Source: Puniceibacterium sediminis
GTDB lineage: Bacteria > Pseudomonadota > Alphaproteobacteria > Rhodobacterales > Rhodobacteraceae
Direction: 5' to 3'
DNA: 64,000 bases
Assembly: GCF_900188035.1 (NCBI RefSeq)
Contig: NZ_FZNN01000010.1
Coordinates: 100,609-164,608 of the forward strand
Below are positions 36,624 to 45,546 of the stretch, one piece after another. A program made the position numbers and the translations under genes. The notes beneath the pieces were generated by a model that did not search any database, was not told where the DNA came from, and saw only the letters and a list, made by a program, of their open reading frames with translations. Each line of letters begins with the position of its first letter. Position 1 is the stretch's first letter.

Positions 36624-37898
36624 ATGATAGACACCAATGCCATTGAGGCCGCGAACGAAGCGGCGATGAAAGACCTGCGCGCAGATTACGACGCGCTCGG
36701 CGAACACTTGGACCGGCGCGGGATCAGTATTGACGCGATAAAGGCAAAGGTCGCGGGTTATGGCGTTGCCGTGCCGTCCTGGGGCGTGGGCACAGGCGGC
36801 ACCCGGTTTGCCCGTTTCCCCGGCGCAGGTGAGCCGCGCCATATCTTTGACAAGCTCGACGATTGCGGTGTGATCCACCGGTTGACCGGGGCGACGCCAT
36901 CTGTGTCGCTGCATATCCCGTGGGACAATGCGGCTCCCGGCGATCTGCTGGCCAAGGGCGAAGAGGTGGGCCTCACCTTTGATGCGATGAACTCCAATAC
37001 GTTTCAGGACCAGAACGATCAGGCCAAAAGTTACAAGTTCGGATCACTTTCGCACACCGATGCGGCGACGCGGGCACAGGCGGTCGATCATAACCTAGCC
37101 TGTATCGAGTTGGGCCAGAAAATTGGATCAAAGGCCCTGACCATCTGGGTTGGGGACGGATCGAACTTTCCCGGGCAGAGTAACTTTACCAGACAGTTCG
37201 AACGCTACCTCGACAGCGCGCGGTCTATCTATTCCGGGCTGCCCGACGACTGGCGCCTATTCACCGAACACAAGATGTACGAACCGGCCTTCTATTCCAC
37301 CATCGTGCAGGACTGGGGTACCAACTACCTGATCGCCAAGGAGTTGGGCGATCGGGCCTTCTGTCTGGTGGATCTTGGCCATCATGCGCCGAATGTGAAT
37401 ATCGAAATGATCGTCGCCCGCCTGATCCAGTTCGGAAAACTCGGCGGCTTTCACTTCAACGATTCAAAGTATGGCGATGATGATCTGGATACAGGTTCTA
37501 TCGACCCCTACCGGCTGTTCCTTGTGTTTAACGAACTGGTGGATGCGACAGACGTAGCCGGGTTTGACCCCGCCCATATGCTGGATCAAAGCCATAATGT
37601 CACCGACCCGATCGAAAGCCTGATGTCCAGTGCGATGGAGGTGCAGCGCGCCTATGCGCAAGCGCTGCTGGTGGATCGTGTGGCTCTGGTCGGGTATCAG
37701 GATAGCAACGACGCGCTGATGGCCTCTGCCACGCTGAAACGTGCATTCCGGACGGATGTGGAGCCGATTTTGGCCATGGCGCGACTGGACAAGGGCGCGG
37801 CGATTGATCCCGTCGTTGCCTACCGGCAGTCAGGCTATCGCGCGAAAGTGGCGACGCTACGTCCCGCGGTTACTGGGTCGGGCGGCGGCATCGTCTGA
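36624..37898 (+). CDS. rhaI: L-rhamnose isomerase
   Basis: 424-aa TIM-barrel isomerase of the Pseudomonas stutzeri RhaI subtype, converting L-rhamnose to L-rhamnulose. Metal-site blocks are TEHKMYEPAFYSTIVQDWG, CLVDLGHHAPNVNIE and GFHFNDSKYGDDDLD. It follows rhaD by 23 bp with GGGAGGGG as ribosome site. A strong terminator follows. Confidence 0.93.
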   Translation: MIDTNAIEAANEAAMKDLRADYDALGEHLDRRGISIDAIKAKVAGYGVAVPSWGVGTGGTRFARFPGAGEPRHIFDKLDDCGVIHRLTGATPSVSLHIPWDNAAPGDLLAKGEEVGLTFDAMNSNTFQDQNDQAKSYKFGSLSHTDAATRAQAVDHNLACIELGQKIGSKALTIWVGDGSNFPGQSNFTRQFERYLDSARSIYSGLPDDWRLFTEHKMYEPAFYSTIVQDWGTNYLIAKELGDRAFCLVDLGHHAPNVNIEMIVARLIQFGKLGGFHFNDSKYGDDDLDTGSIDPYRLFLVFNELVDATDVAGFDPAHMLDQSHNVTDPIESLMSSAMEVQRAYAQALLVDRVALVGYQDSNDALMASATLKRAFRTDVEPILAMARLDKGAAIDPVVAYRQSGYRAKVATLRPAVTGSGGGIV

Positions 37899-37927
37899 TC
37901 CACCGCAGGCCTCGGCCCCGCCAGAAA

Positions 37928-37960
37928 AAAGGCGCGCCGCCCATCGGGTGACGCGCCTTT
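37928..37960. terminator. Bidirectional intrinsic terminator
   Basis: AAAGGCGCG (37928-37936) / CGCGCCTTT (37952-37960) makes a 9-bp GC-rich stem with A-run before and T-rich sequence after, between convergent rhaI and the aminotransferase gene. Good intrinsic terminator for both strands. Confidence 0.85.
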
Positions 37961-37981
37961 CAAATTTTTAACCGAAAAAGA

Positions 37982-39364
37982 TCAGCTCAGCCCTTCGGCC
38001 TGCACCCATTCCCAGGTCAGATCCAGCGCACGACCCATCCGTTCGATGATCTGATCGATATCATCCTCTGTCACGATCAGCGGCGGACACAGGGCAAGTG
38101 TTTCGTAGACGTTGCGGCAGATCAGACCCTCTTGTGCGGCGAACTTTGCAGCCTGGGCCGACACCTTGCCCGCCGGGGTAAAGCTGCGTTTACTCGCCTT
38201 GTCCGCCACCAGTTCCAGACCGGCGATCAGGCCGACGCCGCGCACTTCGCCCACCAATGGATGGTCAGCAAATTTACGCAACCCACCCTGGAACTGCTCC
38301 TCAAGACGGGCTGCATTGCCGATCAGGTCGCGCTCTTCGATGATCGCAAGGTTTTCGAGACCCACGGCACAGGCCACCGGATGACCCGACCCGGTAAAGC
38401 CGTGACCAAAGGTGCCCAGCTTTTCCGAATTATCGGCAATCGCGTTGTAGACCTTGTCGTTCATGATGATCGCGGCCAGCGGCATGTAGGACGAGGTCAG
38501 TTGCTTGGACGTCACAAGAATGTCCGGGGTAAAGCCGTATTTTTCACAGCCGAAGGTGGTGCCCAGTCGACCAAACCCGTTGATCACCTCATCCGAGATC
38601 AGGATGATGTCGTACTTGTGGCACAGCGCCTCGATCCCGGGCCAGTAGCCTTCGGGCGGGGTCATGACACCACCTGCACCCATCACCGGCTCGCCGATGA
38701 AGCCGGCGATGGTTTCGGGACCTTCGGCAAGGATCACATCCTCGGCCTCTTTCAGCAGACGAGCGGTGAACTCGGACTCGGTTTCGCCCTCCTCACCCCA
38801 GCGCCAGAAGTGCGGGCAGGTCAGGTGCGTGACCGGAATTGCAGGCAGGTCGAAATCCTTGTGGTTCGCCGGAAGGCCGGTCAGGGAACCGGACGCGATG
38901 GTGATCCCGTGATAGCCTTTGTTGCGTGCCAAGAATTTCTTCTTCTCGGGGCGGCCCAGGCCGTTGTTCATGAACCACAGCATCTTGATGACGGTGTCGT
39001 TCGCCTCGGACCCCGAGTTGGTAAAGAACACGCGGTTCATGCCCTCGGGTGCCATTTCGGCCAGCTTTTCACCCAGCCGGATCGCCGGTTCATGCGCCTT
39101 GTGCGCAAAGCTGTGGTAATAGGGCAGCAGGTCCATCTGGCGCACGGCGGCGTCCCGCAGACGCGGTTCCGAAAAGCCCACGGCGACGGACCAGAGCCCG
39201 GCCAGACCTTCGATATATTCCTTGCCGTGATCGTCGTAGACGCGCACACCATCGCCTCGTGCCATGATCATCGGCCCCTGCTTTTCGTGCAGGCGCATGT
39301 TGGTATAGGGATGCACGCTGTGCGCGATGTCTGCGGCGGCGAGCGAGTTGGACAGGTCGTTCAT
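37982..39364 (-). CDS. Class III omega-aminotransferase (polyamine:pyruvate type)
   Basis: 460-aa PLP enzyme of the omega-amino acid/polyamine-pyruvate transaminase group. Blocks are EYIEGLAGLWSVAVGF, FFTNSGSEANDTVIKM (phosphate loop), NKGYHGITIASGSLTG, ISDEVINGFGRLG (Asp contacting the PLP ring) and VTSKQLTSSYMPL with the Schiff-base Lys. It lies 15 bp downstream of the deacetylase gene and shares the GntR-led operon. Together they suggest conversion of deacetylated polyamines or diamines; beta-alanine or taurine-like substrates are alternatives. Confidence 0.88.
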   Translation of the reverse strand: MNDLSNSLAAADIAHSVHPYTNMRLHEKQGPMIMARGDGVRVYDDHGKEYIEGLAGLWSVAVGFSEPRLRDAAVRQMDLLPYYHSFAHKAHEPAIRLGEKLAEMAPEGMNRVFFTNSGSEANDTVIKMLWFMNNGLGRPEKKKFLARNKGYHGITIASGSLTGLPANHKDFDLPAIPVTHLTCPHFWRWGEEGETESEFTARLLKEAEDVILAEGPETIAGFIGEPVMGAGGVMTPPEGYWPGIEALCHKYDIILISDEVINGFGRLGTTFGCEKYGFTPDILVTSKQLTSSYMPLAAIIMNDKVYNAIADNSEKLGTFGHGFTGSGHPVACAVGLENLAIIEERDLIGNAARLEEQFQGGLRKFADHPLVGEVRGVGLIAGLELVADKASKRSFTPAGKVSAQAAKFAAQEGLICRNVYETLALCPPLIVTEDDIDQIIERMGRALDLTWEWVQAEGLS

Positions 39365-39379
39365 AAGTCTCTCCGAAAG

Positions 39380-40414
39380 TCAGGCGCGCGCATCGCGGCC
39401 GAGAAATCCCCCGAGGAAGGAGGCAAGCGAGGTGGTGAGGTCGGGCGACAGATAGCCGCCCTCCTGAACAAGGACTGTGGGCAGATCCGCAGCGGCGATC
39501 AGGGCGCCTGCCTGACGGAACCCGTCAAAAGTGACCTTCATGCCCTTTAGCGGATCGTTCTCGTGCGCATCAAGCCCCAGACTGATCACAAGCGCGCCGG
39601 GATCGAATGCGCGGATCCCCGCAAGCGCGTCTGAAATCGTCGCACACCAGTTATCGTCTCCGGTCGTGGGGGGTAGCGGCAGGTTCACGTTGAACCCTTC
39701 GCCCGCCCCGCGCCCCGTCTCATGTGCATGCCCAGCAAAGAACGGATAATAGCGGTGCGGATCGGTGTGTACCGAGATGAACAGCACATCTTCGCGGTCG
39801 TAGAAGATCCACTGCGTACCATTGCCATGGTGCACGTCGATATCCAAAATCGCAACCCGGTCGTGTTTGTTGCGCAGCCGCTCGGCCGCTATGGCGCTCA
39901 CGTTCATCAGGCAATGCCCGGCACATGTTTCGGCATCTGAATGGTGGCCGGGGGGCCGGGTCAGCGCATAGGCTGCACGCTCTCCGTCAAGCACGGCATC
40001 TGCCGCAGCCACGGCACAATCAGCAGCGCGGCGGGTGGCGGTCCAGCTATGCGGACCTATCGGCGCAGATGTATCGCCCAAATGCCAGCCCGCGCGCCCG
40101 ACGATGCTGTCGGGGTATGTCGCCCAAGACTTTTGGGCGAAGGCATTCGGCACCACTTCGGCACCCGCACCGGGCAGTTTCTGCCATTCCTCCCAAGCGC
40201 TCTCCAGAAACGCCAAAAGCTGGGGCGTATGCACCGCCTCAAGACAGGCGCGCGGTGCCTCGGGAGGCTCTTCGGTGTAAAGGCCCAGCTGGTTCAGCCC
40301 TTCGATTAGCAGTGTTGCACGCTCGGCCTGTTCGGCGTTGCGCATAAGGGCACCGTTGGTCAGACGGAACTGCGGGTCGTGGGCCTCGGTCTCTTTTGCG
40401 TAATAACATTTCAT
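39380..40414 (-). CDS. Histone deacetylase-family amidohydrolase (acetylpolyamine type)
   Basis: 344-aa zinc deacetylase of the HDAC/acetylpolyamine amidohydrolase superfamily. TRPPGHHSDAETCAGHCLMN carries the general-base His pair; DIDVHHGNGTQ and GLDAHENDPL carry the zinc Asp/His ligands; EGGY is near the C-terminus. Closest in style to bacterial AphA-like enzymes that deacetylate acetylputrescine and similar amines. Its start overlaps the GntR stop by 4 bp; the downstream gene is an omega-aminotransferase. Confidence 0.88.
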   Translation of the reverse strand: MKCYYAKETEAHDPQFRLTNGALMRNAEQAERATLLIEGLNQLGLYTEEPPEAPRACLEAVHTPQLLAFLESAWEEWQKLPGAGAEVVPNAFAQKSWATYPDSIVGRAGWHLGDTSAPIGPHSWTATRRAADCAVAAADAVLDGERAAYALTRPPGHHSDAETCAGHCLMNVSAIAAERLRNKHDRVAILDIDVHHGNGTQWIFYDREDVLFISVHTDPHRYYPFFAGHAHETGRGAGEGFNVNLPLPPTTGDDNWCATISDALAGIRAFDPGALVISLGLDAHENDPLKGMKVTFDGFRQAGALIAAADLPTVLVQEGGYLSPDLTTSLASFLGGFLGRDARA

Positions 40415-41154
40415 CGGGCAGTCTTGTCCTCCAGCAGGCGGAACTGCTGGCAGACAAGCGTCCGCGCCGTTCCGATGTGATAATCAATGGCTTCTACTGC
40501 CGCATCGCTGTCACCTGCCGCGATGGCGTCGATAATCGGTTCGTGGGTTTCGGCCATCCGTTGCGGATCGTCATATAGCCGCCCGATCACGATCAGGCCC
40601 AGCTTTGTTTCATTGGCGATCTGGTCAAAGACTGTCAGAAAGCGCGGGTTCCCGGACCCCTGGCAGATCAACCGGTGGAACTGCATGTCCGCCTCGACCT
40701 GACACAACATGTCTTCCCCTGCCTCTGCGACGCGGTACAGTTCTTTGACCTGAGCGCGCAGCAGTGGCAGTGTCGACTCGGCCCCTTGTGCCACCAGCCG
40801 CGCCACGGCGGCACGTTCAATGACGATGCGGAATTCGTAGAGGTCATCCAAAGCCGACGCCGAGACGGTTTGCACAAAAAAACCGCGGTTGGTGTGATAT
40901 TCGACCAGACCAGAGCTTTCCAGCAGCCGTGCGGCCTCTCTCACCGGCGCGCGCGAGACGCCCATGTCACGGGCGATGGTCGATTCTGACAGTCGCGCGC
41001 CGGGCAGGATTCGCCCGGCCATGATCGCTTCGGCCAAAAGATTCGCCACGCGGTCCACAAGGCCGTCGCGATTGAGCGGCTGAAACCCCGAGGTCTGCGG
41101 AGTTGTGGGGTTCTGGGGATTAAACACGGTTGCGGACGTCCATATTGAAAGCAC
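40411..41154 (-). CDS. GntR-family regulator, FCD type
   Basis: About 247 aa. N-terminal winged HTH (LNRDGLVDRVANLLAEAIMA, ARDMGVSRAPVREAARLL) and a C-terminal FCD domain (FHRLICQGSGNPRF, THEPIIDAIAAGD). The start is uncertain: GTG at 41154 or 41127; neither has a strong ribosome site, and the open frame runs much further upstream through the aldolase gene. It heads an operon with the deacetylase and aminotransferase and is divergent from the class II aldolase; an ATTGTCGACAAT palindrome lies between. Confidence 0.85.
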   Translation of the reverse strand: MLSIWTSATVFNPQNPTTPQTSGFQPLNRDGLVDRVANLLAEAIMAGRILPGARLSESTIARDMGVSRAPVREAARLLESSGLVEYHTNRGFFVQTVSASALDDLYEFRIVIERAAVARLVAQGAESTLPLLRAQVKELYRVAEAGEDMLCQVEADMQFHRLICQGSGNPRFLTVFDQIANETKLGLIVIGRLYDDPQRMAETHEPIIDAIAAGDSDAAVEAIDYHIGTARTLVCQQFRLLEDKTAR

Positions 41155-41185
41155 CTCGAAGCAAAGCCTAACCGCGCCAATGTCG

Positions 41186-41197
41186 ATTGTCGACAAT
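41186..41197. promoter_or_regulatory. ATTGTCGACAAT palindrome between GntR and aldolase genes
   Basis: Perfect 12-bp palindrome 32-59 bp upstream of the GntR start candidates and 66 bp before the aldolase start. Its inner 10 bp equal the site at 16218-16227. Good candidate GntR operator for both directions. Confidence 0.6.
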
Positions 41198-41262
41198 TTC
41201 CTTGACTTGATGCGGGGAACCGCAATGCTGGAGCCAATCGCAACCGGACCAAGGAAGATTTC

Positions 41263-42030
41263 ATGCCGGATGGCACGACCGACCTGCCCGTCTCCGACCT
41301 TCGCCGTGACCTTGCCGCGGCCTATCGCCTTATCGCGCTCGAAGGGATGGACGACAGCATCTACACCCACATTTCCGCCCGCCTGCCCGATGGCCCCGAC
41401 GGCGAAAAGCGGTTTCTGCTGAACCCCTACGGCCTGCGCTTTGATGAGGTAACGGCGAGCAACCTTGTCACTGTGGACGAAACAGGCGCGGTGATCGATG
41501 ACCCCTATGGCGCAGGCGTGAACGCCGCCGGGTTCACCATCCACTCTGCCGTTCATATGGCCCGGCATGACGCGACCTGCGTTCTGCACACCCATACAGT
41601 GGCCGGTGTCGCGACGTCTTCGGTCAAAGAAGGACTTTTGCCGCTCAATCAATGGTCGGCGCAATTCTACGACCGCATCGCCTTTCACGATTACGAAGGC
41701 ATCGCGCTGGATCTGGCCGAGCGCGAACGCATCGTCGCCGATCTGGGCGCAAGGAATGTCATGTTCCTGCGCAACCACGGCGTTCTGGTGCTTGGCCGGT
41801 CAGTCGGCGAAGCGGTCGCGGTAGTGATGAACCTGGAACGGTCCTGTCAGGCGCAGATTGCCGCGCTTGGCATGGGGCTGACGCCGGTCGTGCTGTCCGA
41901 TGAGGTGGCCGAACATACTGCCCGCCAGTACGAAAAGGCCTATGAAAGCATCTACACCAAGGGGCGCGATCCCGAATGGGCCGCTATGTTGCGCCGTCTT
42001 GACCGTGCAGCACCTGAGTACGCAGACTGA
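41263..42030 (+). CDS. Class II aldolase/adducin-family protein
   Basis: 255-aa class II aldolase-fold protein. Zinc ligands are visible as VLHTHTVAG and the third His in FLRNHGVLVLGRSV; YTHISARLPDG is the early family block. Related proteins cleave or decarboxylate sugar-acid phosphates, but many have unknown substrates. It opens a run of same-strand genes: aldolase, binding protein, two permeases, fused ATPase, D-2-hydroxyacid dehydrogenase, which suggests uptake and use of a hydroxy- or sugar acid. Confidence 0.85.
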   Translation: MPDGTTDLPVSDLRRDLAAAYRLIALEGMDDSIYTHISARLPDGPDGEKRFLLNPYGLRFDEVTASNLVTVDETGAVIDDPYGAGVNAAGFTIHSAVHMARHDATCVLHTHTVAGVATSSVKEGLLPLNQWSAQFYDRIAFHDYEGIALDLAERERIVADLGARNVMFLRNHGVLVLGRSVGEAVAVVMNLERSCQAQIAALGMGLTPVVLSDEVAEHTARQYEKAYESIYTKGRDPEWAAMLRRLDRAAPEYAD

Positions 42031-42085
42031 CCCCGGATCAACCGGGGCAATTTAGAAAACCAATGATCCACGACGGGGAAAACTA

Positions 42086-43633
42086 ATGAACTTCTTGAAA
42101 ACGACTACCTTTCTGATTGCTGCGGGCATGGCCCAGCCGCTGCTGGCGCAGGACGTTGGCGGACGGATTGACATCGTCGTGCAGCCGGAGCCGCCCAGCC
42201 TGATGCTTGGCCTCGTGCAGAACGGCCCGACCCAGCAAGTCGCCGGCGACATCTACGAAAGCCTTTTGCGCTACAACACCGACCTTGAGCCGCAGCCGAG
42301 CCTGGCCAAGTCCTGGGACATTTCCGAGGACGGCCTTACCTACACCTTCCAGTTGCAGGAAGGCGTCAAATGGCATGACGGCGAACCCTTCACTTCGGCG
42401 GATGTGGTGTTTTCGGCTGATGTCTTCCTGCGGGAAACGCATGCGCGCCTGCGCTCTTCCCTCGCCTATGTTGCCAGCATCGAGGCGCCGGATGATCTGA
42501 CCGTCGTGTTCAAGCTCAGGGAACCCTTTGGCCCCTTCATCGGCATTTTCGAGGGCGGCACCATGCCGATGATCCCCAAGCATATCTATGAAGGCACCGA
42601 TTTCGCCAACAACGAAATGAACGCCACCCCCATCGGCACCGGCCCCTTCAAGTTCGAATCCTGGGAAAAGGGCAGCTTCATCCATCTGGTGAAGAACGAA
42701 GACTATTACCTTGAAGGCAAGCCCTATTTGGACGAAGTCTACTACCGTGTGATCCCCGATGCCGCGTCGCGCGCCGTAGCGTTCGAAACGGGCGAAGTCG
42801 ACGTCCTGCCCGGCGGTTCTGTAGAAAACTGGGACGTGCCGCGCCTGACCGAGATGGAAAACGTCTGTTCGACCGGCAAGGGATGGGAATTCTTTGCCCC
42901 CCACTCCTGGATGTGGCTGAACAACCGCGAAGGCGCGATGGCCGATGTGCGTTTTCGTCAGGCGATCATGTACGCCATGGACCGCGAATTCGTTCGCGAT
43001 GTTGTCTGGAACGGCTTTGGCAAGGTGGCCACCGGCCCCGTCTCGTCCAAGACCAACTTCTACTCGGATGACGTAACCCAGTACAACTACGATCCGGACA
43101 AGGCCAAGGCCCTGCTGGCAGAGATGGAATATGACGGCACCCCGATCCGGCTGCTGCCCTTGCCCTATGGCGAAACCTGGCAGCGGTGGGCCGAAGCAGT
43201 ACGTCAGAACCTGTCCGAAGTCGGCATCGAGGTCCAGATCGACGCGACCGACGTCGCCGGATGGAACGAAAAGGTCGCCCAATGGGACTATGACATGGCC
43301 TTCACCTATCTTTACCAGTACGGCGATCCCGCACTGGGCGTGTCACGTAACTATGTGGAATCCCAGATCGAAAAGGGCAGCCCGTGGAACAACGTCGAGG
43401 GCTACAGGAACCCCGAACTTGACGCGAAATGGCACACAGCCGCCGTGTCGCCCAATCCGGATGAACGGACAGAGATCTATGCCCAGATCCAGAAGGAAAT
43501 CGTCGATGATGTGCCTGTCGCATGGCTGCTCGAAATCGAGTTTCCGACAATCTACAACTGCAATGTGCAGGACCTCGTGACCACCGGCACCGGTATATCG
43601 GACGGCCTGCGCGACGCTTGGATCAAACAGTAA
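42086..43633 (+). CDS. ABC transporter substrate-binding protein, family 5
   Basis: 515-aa periplasmic binding protein of the DppA/OppA family. Signal peptide about residues 1-21 (AAGMAQPLLAQD). Typical blocks are YESLLRYNTDLEPQPSLAKS, GLTYTFQLQEGVKWHDGEPF, DVVFSADVFL and GTGPFKFESWEKG. It starts 55 bp after the aldolase and is separated from the permease by a hairpin. Ligand unknown; peptides are only one of many ligand classes for this family. Confidence 0.92.
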   Translation: MNFLKTTTFLIAAGMAQPLLAQDVGGRIDIVVQPEPPSLMLGLVQNGPTQQVAGDIYESLLRYNTDLEPQPSLAKSWDISEDGLTYTFQLQEGVKWHDGEPFTSADVVFSADVFLRETHARLRSSLAYVASIEAPDDLTVVFKLREPFGPFIGIFEGGTMPMIPKHIYEGTDFANNEMNATPIGTGPFKFESWEKGSFIHLVKNEDYYLEGKPYLDEVYYRVIPDAASRAVAFETGEVDVLPGGSVENWDVPRLTEMENVCSTGKGWEFFAPHSWMWLNNREGAMADVRFRQAIMYAMDREFVRDVVWNGFGKVATGPVSSKTNFYSDDVTQYNYDPDKAKALLAEMEYDGTPIRLLPLPYGETWQRWAEAVRQNLSEVGIEVQIDATDVAGWNEKVAQWDYDMAFTYLYQYGDPALGVSRNYVESQIEKGSPWNNVEGYRNPELDAKWHTAAVSPNPDERTEIYAQIQKEIVDDVPVAWLLEIEFPTIYNCNVQDLVTTGTGISDGLRDAWIKQ

Positions 43634-43644
43634 GCGATCCTTGC

Positions 43645-43669
43645 AGGGCACCGGATCTCCTGGTGCCCT
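43645..43669 (+). terminator. Intercistronic hairpin after binding-protein gene
   Basis: AGGGCACC (43645-43652) / GGTGCCCT (43662-43669), 8-bp stem and 9-nt loop, 11 bp after the binding-protein stop. Such hairpins often stabilise the abundant binding-protein message or attenuate permease expression. A weak T/C run follows. Confidence 0.6.
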
Positions 43670-43735
43670 ACCCTTCATGCGACGATAGAATATCGTACGC
43701 TAAACGCCTGACGTCATTGAGGATTCCCCCAACAG

Positions 43736-44713
43736 ATGTCCCTGCTAACCACCATCCTCGGACGGCTTATCAAGGCTGCGATTACGCTGCTGACCATTGC
43801 CGTTCTGAACTTTTTTCTGATCCATGCTGCCCCCGGCGACCCCGCCGCGGTTCTGGCCGGTGAGGCCGGTGCTGCGGATCCGCTGTTCATCGCCCAGCTG
43901 CGTGAACGCTTTGGTCTGGATCAGCCGCTTTGCGTCCAGCTCTGGTCCTACGTGAAGAACGTTCTGACGCTGGACCTTGGGTATTCCTTTCGTCAGGGCA
44001 TGCCGGTCTACGACCTGATCGCGAGCCGCCTGCCCGCGACCCTACTGCTCACGCTGTCGTCCTTCATCATCTCGCTTTCGCTTGGCATCGCCTTCGGTGT
44101 TGCCGCCGCCGCACGGGTGGGCAAGGCATCCGACAGCCTGCTGACCACGCTGGCGCTGCTGTTCTACGCCACGCCTCTCTACTGGGCCGCTTTGATGGCG
44201 GTTCTGGTGTTCTCGGTCCAGCTGGGCTGGCTGCCTGGTTTTGGCTATGAGACCGTTGGCAGCGGCTACACCGGCCTTGCCCGCGCATGGGACATCCTGC
44301 AACATCTGATCCTGCCGGCGATGACGCTGGGGCTGTTTTTCATGGCCGTCTACATGCGCATGACGCGCGCCTCGATGCTTGAGGTCAGCCAGATGGATTT
44401 TGTGAAAACCGCGCGGGCCAAGGGCCTGTCCGGCCCCGTCATCCGCCGCCGCCATATCCTGCGCAACGCGCTGCTGCCGGTCGTCACGCTGGCCGGTCTG
44501 CAAGCGGGCCAGTTGATCGGCGGCGCGGTCCTGACCGAAACGGTCTTTGCCTGGCCCGGCATCGGACGTCTGATGTTCGAAAGCCTTGAGGCGCGCGACT
44601 ACAACACGATCCTCGGGGTGTTCCTCGTGTCCGCCGCCATGGTGATCGTGTTCAACATCCTGACCGACATCGTCTACCGCATCGTCGACCCGCGGATCGG
44701 AGCCAAGACATGA
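43736..44713 (+). CDS. ABC transporter permease (DppB type)
   Basis: 325-aa permease with six main TM segments. N-terminal LIHAAPGDPAAVLAGEAGAA is the DppB/OppB signature, and the coupling loop reads VKTARAKGLSGPVIRRRHIL followed by RNALLPVVTLAG. It overlaps the next permease gene by 4 bp (ATGA). Confidence 0.92.
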   Translation: MSLLTTILGRLIKAAITLLTIAVLNFFLIHAAPGDPAAVLAGEAGAADPLFIAQLRERFGLDQPLCVQLWSYVKNVLTLDLGYSFRQGMPVYDLIASRLPATLLLTLSSFIISLSLGIAFGVAAAARVGKASDSLLTTLALLFYATPLYWAALMAVLVFSVQLGWLPGFGYETVGSGYTGLARAWDILQHLILPAMTLGLFFMAVYMRMTRASMLEVSQMDFVKTARAKGLSGPVIRRRHILRNALLPVVTLAGLQAGQLIGGAVLTETVFAWPGIGRLMFESLEARDYNTILGVFLVSAAMVIVFNILTDIVYRIVDPRIGAKT

Positions 44714-45546
44714 GTTTCTGGAAACGCTTTGCGACCAACCGCGGCGCCGTGATCGGGCTGATCATCCTGCTCGCCGTTGTCACCATCGCCATTCTCGCCC
44801 CCGTCATCTATCCCGGTGGCCCCTGGAAGATGGTGCAGCGTCCCTTCCTTGTTCCCTTCACGAACGAAGCGCTGCCTTTGGGCACGGACACGCTGGGGCG
44901 CAACGTCGCTGCGGGCCTCGTGCATGGTGCGCGGGTGTCACTCCTCGTCGGCCTCGTGTCCACTGTGATGGCCCTGCTTATCGGCGTCCCCTTGGGCGCG
45001 CTGGCGGGCTTTTATGGCGGTTACGTGGACGAAGGTGCCATGCGTTTCACCGAGTTTTTCCAGACCATCCCGAACTTTGCCCTCGCCATCGTGCTAGTCG
45101 CGATCCTGCAGCCCACGCTGGGATCGATCACCCTTGCCATCGCAATCGTCAGTTGGCCCCCCGTGGCAAGACTCGTACGGGCAGAGGTCATGTCGCTCAA
45201 ACGCCGCGAATTTGTCGAGGCGGCGCATCTGGCGGGGCTGTCCAACATCCGCATTCTGGTCAGTGAGGTGCTGCCCAACGCGGTTTCGCCGATCATCGTC
45301 ATGGCGTCGCTTATGGTGGCGACCGCGATCCTGCTGGAATCCTCGCTGTCGTTCCTTGGACTGGGCGATCCCAACATCATGTCATGGGGCTACATGATCG
45401 GCGCGGCGCGGACTGTGATCCGTTCGGCCTGGTGGCTGTCGTTTTTTCCGGGCCTTGCGATCCTGCTGACCGTGCTTGCGCTGAACCTGATCGGCGAAGG
45501 GCTGAACGACGCCTTCAACCCGCACCTGAAGAAGGGCCGCACATGA
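44710..45546 (+). CDS. ABC transporter permease (DppC type)
   Basis: 278-aa second permease. LPLGTDTLGRNVAAGLVHGA is the DppC signature, the coupling loop is FVEAAHLAGLSNIRILVSEV, and the end ALNLIGEGLNDAFNPH is family standard. ATGA overlaps on both sides bind it to the upstream permease and the downstream ATPase. Confidence 0.92.
   Translation: MSFWKRFATNRGAVIGLIILLAVVTIAILAPVIYPGGPWKMVQRPFLVPFTNEALPLGTDTLGRNVAAGLVHGARVSLLVGLVSTVMALLIGVPLGALAGFYGGYVDEGAMRFTEFFQTIPNFALAIVLVAILQPTLGSITLAIAIVSWPPVARLVRAEVMSLKRREFVEAAHLAGLSNIRILVSEVLPNAVSPIIVMASLMVATAILLESSLSFLGLGDPNIMSWGYMIGAARTVIRSAWWLSFFPGLAILLTVLALNLIGEGLNDAFNPHLKKGRT

Noticed and set aside
38132..39550. 472-codon plus-strand open frame antisense to the aminotransferase
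   Set aside because: The minus-strand aminotransferase has full family motifs; the antisense frame shows none.
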